Positions 50,717-55,975 of a stretch of DNA of 55,975 bases are shown here, piece after piece. The DNA comes from JARIHD01 sp035758825. Lineage in GTDB: Bacteria; Patescibacteriota; Saccharimonadia; Saccharimonadales; UBA4665. The notes beneath the pieces are model-generated. The model searched no databases. It had not been told where the DNA came from and saw only the letters and a list, made by a program, of their open reading frames with translations. Numbering within the stretch: position 1 is the first letter of the stretch; the number at the start of each line of letters is the position of its first letter. Position numbers and translations under genes: made by a program. Where the stretch lies: contig DASTWA010000014.1 of the NCBI GenBank assembly GCA_035758825.1, positions 1 through 55,975 of the forward strand. The letters run 5' to 3'.

Positions 50717-51385
50717 CTACTCTGTTATGGTGGGTTCGATAGTCTCTACTTTTGGCTTGTTGACGACATGCACGATAGTGCCACCGATAAGACCTTCCCA
50801 GTCATCGTTGGGGTTAATTACGATTGGCGCGAAGTCTTGGCTTGATTCAGAGCGCAAGACGATAACCTGATTGTTATAGTCAAAGAAGACTTTTTTAACG
50901 TTCGCCAAGCCATCATGAACGACCGTTACTATGTCGCCATCTTTCGGTACTTTTTTAGAACTATCAACTATAACGTAAGCCCCATTCTCAATGATGCTGC
51001 CACAAATAACGGCGCGGTTCATAGACTCGCCGTCGACTTCAAGCGCATAGAAATCTTTGTAGTTTGAGCTAGGCAGTAAAGAAGCGGACACGCGAAGCGT
51101 GCCACGTTCAGCGCTACCTGCAACATGTGTTGCCGGTCCAGCATTTACCATTCCTAAAATAGGTATAGTAACCAACCTGGCGGTCGTGGTGGCCGTTGTT
51201 GTTGTGGTACTCGGTGCGGCTATTAAGCCCTCAGAACGCAGCTTAAGTAGGACGTTTTTAATTATCTGGGGGTGAACAGGCGATTCATCGGAGCGAACGA
51301 TTCGTCGCCCAATTTCTCGGTAGCTTAGTTTGTCGATATCTACTAGTTGCGAGAGCTGTTGTATTTTTTTATCAACATCTTGCAT
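50717..51385 (-). CDS. LexA/CI-like S24 repressor
   Basis: A 222-residue repressor. The N-terminal winged-helix part (about 1-55) is followed by a Thr-rich linker (TTTTTATTTAR). The C-terminal S24 peptidase domain has the self-cleavage Ala82-Gly83 in MVNAGPATH, the nucleophile Ser121 in LEVDGESMNRA and the general-base Lys164/165 in ANVKKVFF. DNA damage would trigger cleavage through RecA and switch on the element. TTGACA at 51421-51416 and TAATAT at 51397-51392 form its promoter, with a start 6 nt after the -10 box. The operator covers the -35 box, so it should repress itself. Confidence 0.88.
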   Translation of the reverse strand: MQDVDKKIQQLSQLVDIDKLSYREIGRRIVRSDESPVHPQIIKNVLLKLRSEGLIAAPSTTTTTATTTARLVTIPILGMVNAGPATHVAGSAERGTLRVSASLLPSSNYKDFYALEVDGESMNRAVICGSIIENGAYVIVDSSKKVPKDGDIVTVVHDGLANVKKVFFDYNNQVIVLRSESSQDFAPIVINPNDDWEGLIGGTIVHVVNKPKVETIEPTITE

Positions 51386-51403
51386 AAGCTCATATTAACA
51401 GAT

Positions 51404-51421
51404 GAGACACCCGACTGTCAA
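51404..51421. promoter_or_regulatory. Operator 1 of the LexA-like repressor
   Basis: Read on the minus strand this is TTGACA-GTCGGG-TGTCTC. Its TTGACA is also the -35 box of the repressor promoter, 18 bp from TAATAT. It differs from operator 2 at three of 18 positions. Confidence 0.75.
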
Positions 51422-51436
51422 TAGTTCTGTGATATG

Positions 51437-51466
51437 TTGACAGTGGGGTGTCAACGGAGTTATGAT
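51437..51466 (+). promoter_or_regulatory. Operator 2 with the divergent plus-strand promoter
   Basis: TTGACA-GTGGGG-TGTCAA (51437-51454) is a perfect palindrome with a 6-bp spacer. Its TTGACA serves as the -35 box of a promoter with TATGAT at 51461-51466 (18-bp spacer). Binding would block transcription of the 51591/51731 genes. Confidence 0.75.
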
Positions 51467-51590
51467 GTTCATAGCTTGAGTGAACACAAAAGCGAAATCG
51501 CCCCGGCGGTCCTACCAAGAACACACGGAGCGATAACGAGGAAGACGCTTGCCTTCCTCACTATATTACCAAATAAAAGTGAGGGGATAT
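51467..51590 (+). promoter_or_regulatory. 5' leader of the small-protein operon
   Basis: The transcript from 51473 would have about 118 nt of leader. It contains a hairpin with arms GAGGAAG/CTTCCTC around ACGCTTGC (51538-51559) and ends with the Shine-Dalgarno GTGAGGGG. No T-run follows the hairpin, so it is not a simple terminator. Confidence 0.45.
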
Positions 51591-51731
51591 ATGGGTAAAA
51601 CCAAACCAAACTCAACACCACAACATTACCGTAATGCCAAGAACGGCCAATACGTGACGCCGCAGTATGCTGCGCACCACCCGGCTACCACAGTTGGCGA
51701 AACAGGCCCAAAGCCGAAAGGTAAAAAGTAA
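51591..51731 (+). CDS. Small 46-residue basic protein
   Basis: The product begins MGKTKPNSTPQHYRNAKNGQ and contains YVTPQYAAHHPATTV before a Lys-rich end. Short proteins with the pattern R-N-A-K-x-G-x-(Y/F)-V-T-x-x-Y-A-x-x-x-P-x-T-T-V occur widely in bacteria without known function. The stop overlaps the ATG of the next gene (TAATG). It is controlled by the LexA-like operator 2. Confidence 0.65.
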   Translation: MGKTKPNSTPQHYRNAKNGQYVTPQYAAHHPATTVGETGPKPKGKK

Positions 51732-52012
51732 TGGCACTGCAAATTACCGGCATCCGCAAGCCCGGCAGCCGTGACAGTCACGAAGCCATTAGTCATTATC
51801 GTTGGCGAAAGGACCACAATGGCGAAACCGGCATCGACGCCCGGCTCGACGTAATCTCCTATTTGGAGCGCAACAACGAAAAGGCGTATGTGAGTGTTGG
51901 CGGCTCTACGGCTTGGTGTGGTATCCGCACGAACCAATACGGGACCAAATATCTGCAAACCTATGCAGACGGCAAGTGGGATGACAACTTGCTTAGTTTG
52001 CCGGAAGTTTAG
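51731..52012 (+). CDS. DUF3892-like protein
   Basis: A 93-residue protein with the DUF3892 pattern: an initial ALQITGIRKPG strand, HYRWRKDHNGETG with the conserved Trp, a strand ending in KAYVSVGGS, then the closing QYGTKYLQTYADGKWDDNLLSLPEV. The function of the family is unknown. It is coupled by TAATG to the small protein upstream and ends 14 nt before a strong terminator. Confidence 0.75.
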   Translation: MALQITGIRKPGSRDSHEAISHYRWRKDHNGETGIDARLDVISYLERNNEKAYVSVGGSTAWCGIRTNQYGTKYLQTYADGKWDDNLLSLPEV

Positions 52013-52026
52013 CGGCACTTAGCAAC

Positions 52027-52057
52027 AAAAAACACCGGTAACATGCCGGTGTTTTTT
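52027..52057. terminator. Bidirectional intrinsic terminator
   Basis: AAAAAACACCGG/CCGGTGTTTTTT, a 12-bp stem around TAACATG, between the DUF3892 gene and the convergent 52065 gene. Confidence 0.9.
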
Positions 52058-52064
52058 GTACTGG

Positions 52065-52265
52065 TTATTCTTGCTTGCTACGCTGAAAATCATTGTAGAG
52101 CGCGTCCAATGCATCCGGGTCGGTAAGCGCCATGCGTCGCGACGCTACTTTTACGTACCTTAGTAGCTCCTCGGCGAATCCATGATTTGCGTTCTCCGGG
52201 TGGAATAGTTCAAGGTATTTCAGCACGCCTTGGATATCTTTTTCGTTGACTTCGTAGCCGCTCAT
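52065..52265 (-). CDS. Small 66-residue protein, unknown
   Basis: The product begins MSGYEVNEKDIQGVLKYLEL and is helical, acidic in the first half, and ends with DFQRSKQE. I do not recognise the family; the pattern PENANHGFAEELLRYVK suggests a small helical adaptor. The start at 52265 has a Shine-Dalgarno AGGGAG 5 nt upstream; a longer frame to 52319 exists but lacks one. It is the last gene before the proposed right end of the element. Confidence 0.55.
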   Translation of the reverse strand: MSGYEVNEKDIQGVLKYLELFHPENANHGFAEELLRYVKVASRRMALTDPDALDALYNDFQRSKQE

Positions 52266-52385
52266 ATTTCTCCCTAAGTATAGCATCGCTATAGTCTTAT
52301 TAGCTCCCCTCGTTGTCAATGTTCAACTTGTCGAGTTGTGCGGCAATTCGCTCCAAACTGGCCTGTAGGGTGTTCCAGTTTTGGT

Positions 52386-52400
52386 CCCTTGGGGTCACCA
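52386..52400 (+). repeat. Proposed attR: 3' tRNA-Glu remnant
   Basis: CCCTTGGGGTCACCA matches the tRNA-Glu 3' end (38132-38146) at 14 of 15 positions, in the same orientation. The preceding bases GGT also echo the tRNA 5' end (GGTCCC), which makes chance similarity less likely but possible. No complete tRNA is present. Confidence 0.5.
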
Positions 52401-52440
52401 AGTTAAAATTATCGTGTTTTACGAAACACTTATAGATATC

Positions 52441-52471
52441 AAATCCCCGCAGGCTTATGTAGCGGGGATTT
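52441..52471. terminator. Intrinsic terminator
   Basis: AAATCCCCGC/GCGGGGATTT, a 10-bp stem around an 11-nt loop, followed by TTCG. It may be the former tRNA or element terminator, as it lies 41 bp after the tRNA-like remnant. Confidence 0.8.
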
Positions 52472-52547
52472 TCGTGCCACTTAATTACATCGAAGCTGTA
52501 TTCGATTCACCGTAGGTTTTTAACACTCAATCAGATATCATTATCAC

Positions 52548-53102
52548 ATGAAGTCAGCGTCCATCAATATGCCCCCAGCAAAAGAGGATGGCATGGAATT
52601 GCTGAAAAAAATTGCGAGTCAGGCAGAGAATACGACAGGCTTTGTCTTTCATGGGTCGCATCAGTTACATGCAAATCTTGAACCTCAATTAGTGTACTGG
52701 AAGGACCCAAAAGGCAAGCTATACCCAGATAGCGATGGCGCGGTAGTATGCGCAAGCGATAAGCCATATATACCGGTATTTATGGCTCTCTTGCCTCGTA
52801 ACAGCGACTGGGGCTATGTTTCTAATGGCCGCGGGCAAGGTCTAACGTATTATATTGAAAAATTATATAAAGAAGAATTTCAGAGAGCTACGGGGTACGT
52901 GCTTGTGCTAGACAGTAAGAACTTTCAAAAAGTCGTCCCTCCAATACCTGCCGGGTGGAAATATGACATGCCAATTGGCGGAAGGCAAGCAGAGATGCGG
53001 AGCAAAGATCCTGTTGCGGTCAGTTACGCCATTAAAGTAACATTTACAGATTTTGAAATGCTCGTGCAGCTTGAAGGCAATTCAAAAATAGAATATCGCT
53101 AA
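52548..53102 (+). CDS. Hypothetical protein, ADP-ribosyltransferase-like start
   Basis: A 184-residue soluble protein. GFVFHGSHQLHANLEPQLVYW near residue 31 and DGAVVCASDKPYIPVFMALLP near residue 64 resemble the opening of ART/KptA-like folds, in which an HGS-type motif binds the nicotinamide part of NAD and a second strand bears Tyr/Ser. A catalytic Glu cannot be placed with certainty. The call is therefore tentative. Leaderless arrangement: TATCAT ends 6 nt before the ATG. It is the first gene right of the proposed element end. Confidence 0.45.
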   Translation: MKSASINMPPAKEDGMELLKKIASQAENTTGFVFHGSHQLHANLEPQLVYWKDPKGKLYPDSDGAVVCASDKPYIPVFMALLPRNSDWGYVSNGRGQGLTYYIEKLYKEEFQRATGYVLVLDSKNFQKVVPPIPAGWKYDMPIGGRQAEMRSKDPVAVSYAIKVTFTDFEMLVQLEGNSKIEYR

Positions 53103-53164
53103 GGTACGGCACATAGTAACGTACTACCTTTCTTTAAAAACGCATTGCTTTGTAACGCAATAAC

Positions 53165-53192
53165 TTGAAAATTATGTCAAGTATGCTACAAT
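53165..53192 (+). promoter_or_regulatory. Promoter of a short RNA
   Basis: TTGAAA (53165-53170), a 16-bp spacer and TACAAT (53187-53192). Transcription would begin near 53199. Confidence 0.6.
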
Positions 53193-53198
53193 GAAATT

Positions 53199-53240
53199 AC
53201 AGCACCTCGCTTGGACTTCGGTTCTCGCGAGGTCTTTTTA
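53199..53240 (+). ncRNA. Short terminated RNA or attenuator
   Basis: Within a few bases of the predicted start lies a terminator: ACCTCGC/GCGAGGT (53204-53210, 53227-53233) with an inner GGAC-TTCG-GTTC tetraloop stem, then CTTTTTATT. The transcript would be only about 40 nt. The NYN gene starts 17 nt further on and has its own TAGAAT box, so the hairpin may simply be an independent small RNA or the terminator of the upstream gene. Confidence 0.5.
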
Positions 53241-53256
53241 TTGCTAGAATAATTGC

Positions 53257-53853
53257 ATGCGACGCATTGTTTTAATCGACGGTGAAAATCTGGTGTATGG
53301 CCTTCGGCATCTGCTGGGCGAGAACAACGAAAAGGCTGTAAGATCCGTCGTGGACGGCTTCAATTTTAGAGGGCTCATCGAGGAACTGCTTGCTGACGAT
53401 CTGCCCACGGAGATCCTTTGGTTTGGTGCACGATTGCGGCTGTATGGCCAATCCGATGAGATAAAGAGAAAGTCCGCTGATGCTATTAGGGCGCAAGCGG
53501 TATTCATGAATCAGATACAGGCCCAGAAAATCCACTTTATCAAGGTAGGATACCTAAGGGCACGTGAGACGGATCCATGCGAACAATGCTCTCATCAAAC
53601 ATGGAAATTGGCAGAAAAAGGCGTTGATGTCGGACTGGCTGTTCGCATGCTAACCGAAGCTAACTCGGAAACTGAAATCGTAGTGATTAGTGCCGATACC
53701 GACCTACTACCTGCATTCAAGGCTGCCACCAAACTTGGGGCCAAGCTCATGCATATCGGTTATGAATTCAGGCCGGTGCATGCACTTATTAAGGCTGCTA
53801 ATGTAAGCAGAACAGTTACTTTGCCATTGGCGCAGAAATACAAGCGCACGTAG
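53257..53853 (+). CDS. NYN-domain (LabA-like, PIN-fold) ribonuclease
   Basis: A 198-residue protein with the acidic triad of NYN domains: VLIDGENLVYGL at the N-terminus, KGVDVGLAVRML near residue 125 and VISADTDLLPAFKAA near 147. A CEQCSH motif near residue 107 resembles a zinc knuckle and is less common. NYN proteins are metal-dependent RNases of the PIN superfamily, probably acting on RNA processing or decay. TAGAAT (53245-53250) lies 6 nt before the ATG, giving a leaderless mRNA. Confidence 0.88.
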   Translation: MRRIVLIDGENLVYGLRHLLGENNEKAVRSVVDGFNFRGLIEELLADDLPTEILWFGARLRLYGQSDEIKRKSADAIRAQAVFMNQIQAQKIHFIKVGYLRARETDPCEQCSHQTWKLAEKGVDVGLAVRMLTEANSETEIVVISADTDLLPAFKAATKLGAKLMHIGYEFRPVHALIKAANVSRTVTLPLAQKYKRT

Positions 53854-53967
53854 ACAACTTTTATCCAATCCCGAGTCTTTCTTAGCGATCGTTTAATCGT
53901 TCCATTCCATCCCAAAAATGTTTCGCGTAGGCACCCCGCAGGCTCACCATTGTGGTATATATACAAC

Positions 53968-53997
53968 AAAAAAGAACACGAGCTCGTGTTCTTTTTT
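53968..53997. terminator. Long perfect palindrome, bidirectional terminator
   Basis: Fifteen-base arms AAAAAAGAACACGAG/CTCGTGTTCTTTTTT meet at a GAGCTC centre. Flanking A- and T-runs fit termination on both strands. Confidence 0.85.
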
Positions 53998-54018
53998 CAT
54001 GCATCTGATCCATGCGAC

Positions 54019-54047
54019 TTGTGTTCCAGAGCAACCTCTGGTATGGT
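54019..54047 (+). promoter_or_regulatory. Promoter of the amidase-like gene
   Basis: TTGTGT (54019-54024), a 17-bp spacer and TATGGT (54042-54047), 6 nt before the ATG at 54054. It sets the start codon at 54054 rather than an in-frame ATG at 54012. Confidence 0.65.
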
Positions 54048-54053
54048 TGCGCC

Positions 54054-55355
54054 ATGCCTGAATTGTTAGAACAAACTCCAATTGAACCTACTATCATGCC
54101 AATTGTCGTAGATGGTGAACTAACCAAAAACTCTGATGTGCTAAATCTTCTAGAGGGAACGCCAGAATCAGTGTCTACAACCACTGCTCCGACTTTTGAA
54201 GCAACCCCTGACACGCTGTTTAACACTAATCCTGCAGCACTCGCTGTTACCGAAACGGTAGACGTCGACTTCATTCCACGCAATCCAGACAAGCAAAGCC
54301 TCACCCGACGTTTCCTAAATACCTGCCTGGGTCGCCTAGCTCTTAGCAGTCTCACCACGCTGGGCCTGGCCTCTGGCGGTATAGCTGTCGAAGCTGCTCC
54401 GGCCTTTGCTGACAGCAATCCTGTCTACACCGTCACCAACCATGACCATGACGGCACCCACGGTATCTACTACCGTAACTCACCAAGCATGAGTGATACC
54501 AGCAGGCAGCTTCCGTACTATGCGAAGTATGGCGACCGTATAGAGCTCATCTGCGGAACAGACGGCGAAGCAGTAGGACAATATAATAACCACAGATGGC
54601 ATCTTGCCAAAGATCTAGACAATACAGCCGCACCTGGCGAGTTTTATATTCCTGACCATGATACTAATACGCCGAACAAGGCGAACCAGGTGACGCCGGG
54701 GGAGAGGGAGTGTGGAGATACTCAGGAGCAAGCCCCACAGGTTTTAAACCCAAACTTCAACAGAAGCGCTGGGGTTGATTGGGCATTGGCTCATGCCGAA
54801 GATCCACAAACCAACGGAGAAGAGTGCGCTAAATTTATCAGCCATGCCTTATGGAATGCTGGGCTTCCGCAAACTAAAGAGTGGAGTAATGAAGGTGGGT
54901 ATTGGAGCCAGTTCACGCATTTTGACGGGACTGTTGCCGCTAATGCCGCAGGACCACTTCTTGATTACCTAAAACGACACTATTCTACGACGTGGGAATC
55001 ACTTGGAAAGATGGCTCCAAATAATAACAACATCCCTTTAGCTCAGCCTGGCGATATTATTGCGTATAGTTGGAATGGCGACGGGGCCATAGATCATGTT
55101 GCGCTTGTTGTGGGTAGCGCCAAGAACAACCCTGACTATCCGCTTGTAGCGGAGTGGGGACAATTCAACTGGTCGGATAACTTTGGCATTAATATGGCCT
55201 TGTATAATGTTAAAAATCCAAAAGCTCCCTATACTGAGCGTGGCTGGACTTGGTCTGCTATGAATAATGAATGGCTCCAGAGCGAGAAAGGCAATAAAGG
55301 TATGACTGCCTACTTGCTCCATATCAATGGCGGATATTTTGCTCCTTCTTTCTAA
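54054..55355 (+). CDS. Exported amidase/CHAP-like cell-wall protein
   Basis: A 433-residue protein. The first 80 or so residues are acidic and Thr-rich, then RRFLNTCLGRLALSSLTTLG begins a signal-like hydrophobic segment (about 82-115) ending in an AxA site (APAFADSN). The mature part has a GIYYRNSPSM SH3-like stretch and a C-terminal papain-like domain: EECAKFISHALWNAG with the nucleophile Cys, and GAIDHVALVVG with the His. It resembles amidase_6/CHAP hydrolases that cut peptidoglycan. The long sequence before the signal segment is unusual and may mean a membrane-anchored or late-exported protein. Confidence 0.75.
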   Translation: MPELLEQTPIEPTIMPIVVDGELTKNSDVLNLLEGTPESVSTTTAPTFEATPDTLFNTNPAALAVTETVDVDFIPRNPDKQSLTRRFLNTCLGRLALSSLTTLGLASGGIAVEAAPAFADSNPVYTVTNHDHDGTHGIYYRNSPSMSDTSRQLPYYAKYGDRIELICGTDGEAVGQYNNHRWHLAKDLDNTAAPGEFYIPDHDTNTPNKANQVTPGERECGDTQEQAPQVLNPNFNRSAGVDWALAHAEDPQTNGEECAKFISHALWNAGLPQTKEWSNEGGYWSQFTHFDGTVAANAAGPLLDYLKRHYSTTWESLGKMAPNNNNIPLAQPGDIIAYSWNGDGAIDHVALVVGSAKNNPDYPLVAEWGQFNWSDNFGINMALYNVKNPKAPYTERGWTWSAMNNEWLQSEKGNKGMTAYLLHINGGYFAPSF

Positions 55356-55373
55356 GCGGGTTAGGATAAACCT

Positions 55374-55910
55374 ATGACACCAATCTCTGCTCCAGACAGT
55401 ACCATAAATTCGGCAACGAACCTCCTATCGCGACGAGTCACCCTGATAAGTGGCATAATACTCATGCTAAGCATACCTCCCTCGCTCTTCGGGGGTGGAG
55501 CTACCCCCGCCCCGGTACTCCTATTGTTAGTTGTTGTTTTAGGTATGTTCATAAATTGGCGGAAACGGCTTGGAGCCGGCAAGCTATTTGCCGCCATGCT
55601 CATAAGCTTGGCCATTGTTTGGTTTGCCGCCTTTTTTGCTTACCTAGCCAATGGTAGCAGTATCCCCACTTCTTCAGGCTTAAGCCCACATGATGACTAC
55701 AGCTTGGGAGAAGCTCTAGGTCGTTCATTGTTTGCTCCCCTGATATCTATCCCCACATTCTTTGGATATAGTTGTCAGATGGGAGGGGCTGGTCCTCATT
55801 GTTCGAACGGTCTGCTTATTATGGGCTTTTTACTTACTGAATCGGTTTGGATTGGGGGTTTAGTGGTCGGTAATTTGCTGGTGCGGCAAGCTATACGGTC
55901 GGCTCGGTAG
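55374..55910 (+). CDS. Membrane protein, unknown function
   Basis: A 178-residue protein with about four hydrophobic segments: 20-38, 40-60, 72-92 and 150-170. The loop before the last one contains FFGYSCQMGGAGPHCSNG with two Cys that could form a disulfide. No family recognised. It follows the amidase-like gene by 18 bp and is probably co-transcribed with it. Confidence 0.6.
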   Translation: MTPISAPDSTINSATNLLSRRVTLISGIILMLSIPPSLFGGGATPAPVLLLLVVVLGMFINWRKRLGAGKLFAAMLISLAIVWFAAFFAYLANGSSIPTSSGLSPHDDYSLGEALGRSLFAPLISIPTFFGYSCQMGGAGPHCSNGLLIMGFLLTESVWIGGLVVGNLLVRQAIRSAR

Positions 55911-55912
55911 CT

Positions 55913-55935
55913 ACTGTTCTGCCAAACCTAGAACA
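55913..55935. other. Small hairpin after the last gene
   Basis: CTGTTCT/AGAACAG around GCCAAACCT just after the stop codon. A T-run is lacking. Possibly a weak terminator. The last 40 bases of the window show nothing recognisable. Confidence 0.35.
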
Positions 55936-55975
55936 GGAGTGGTCTGTTTAGGCATCCGTGATAGGAATCTATCTC

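Larger units (their letters stand above)
52266..52547. other. Intergenic region at the right end of the element
   Basis: About 280 bp that hold the promoter of the small minus-strand gene, the tRNA-Glu remnant and a terminator at 52441-52471. A TATCAT box (52536-52541) near the right end serves the next gene. Nothing else is evident. Confidence 0.5.

Overview
The window looks like a chromosomal segment of a reduced-genome bacterium of the Patescibacteria, most probably Candidatus Saccharibacteria (TM7). This is an inference. It rests on a phosphoketolase/acetate kinase pair with G6PDH as central carbon metabolism, a MurD plus MurL-type peptidoglycan pair, an LPXTG surface protein, a WhiB-like regulator otherwise typical of Actinobacteria, many hypothetical membrane proteins, and a mobile element with a TraG-like coupling ATPase and a replication-relaxation protein. 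The standard genetic code fits all genes. Most host genes have a -10 box only 6-10 nt before the start codon, which implies leaderless mRNAs.

Layout. 0-8.3 kb: small enzymes (YdeI-like, DnaQ-like exonuclease, Nudix, DJ-1/PfpI, FolC), then xfp-ackA and an RRM RNA-binding protein with a long leader. 8.3-18.1 kb: a membrane protein, a serine hydrolase, an OmpR-type two-component system followed by an FtsX/LolD-like ABC exporter, a Crp-type regulator coupled to zwf, MazG-like and uridine-kinase-like proteins. 18.1-23.1 kb: a GC-rich, strongly Shine-Dalgarno-driven island of four genes (PP2C phosphatase, atypical kinase with zinc ribbon, unknown protein, vWA protein). It resembles the TerY-P triad of ter-type stress systems plus an unrecognised fourth protein. 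23.2-30.1 kb: M23 peptidase, a short truncated ORF, a nucleotidase, tRNA-Lys, WhiB, FolD, MurL-MurD and two single-domain response regulators.

30.2-37.9 kb: a strong promoter followed at once by a terminator (short RNA or attenuator), then a tightly overlapping four-gene cluster (PLP decarboxylase, membrane protein, acyltransferase-like protein, DUF2156 aminoacyltransferase-like protein), a 7TM-type histidine kinase, and an LPXTG-anchored surface protein. 38.1-52.4 kb: a likely integrated mobile element at tRNA-Glu. It carries two large serine recombinases, a replication-relaxation protein, a 2H phosphoesterase, an ABC-type AAA ATPase, a TraG-like ATPase, a Dam-like methylase/HNH nuclease/XRE controller module, RadC and a LexA-like repressor. 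Two families of palindromic operators can be read directly, and one family occurs both at the controller gene and at the first recombinase operon. 52.5-55.9 kb: host-like genes again, with an ART-like hypothetical protein, a second promoter-plus-terminator short RNA, a NYN nuclease, a cell-wall amidase-like protein and a membrane protein.

The island at 18-23 kb and the element at 38-52 kb are the accessory parts. The decarboxylase/acyltransferase/sensor-kinase cluster and the four-gene island are the best candidates for undescribed systems. Functions come from motifs read by eye; no database search was run.
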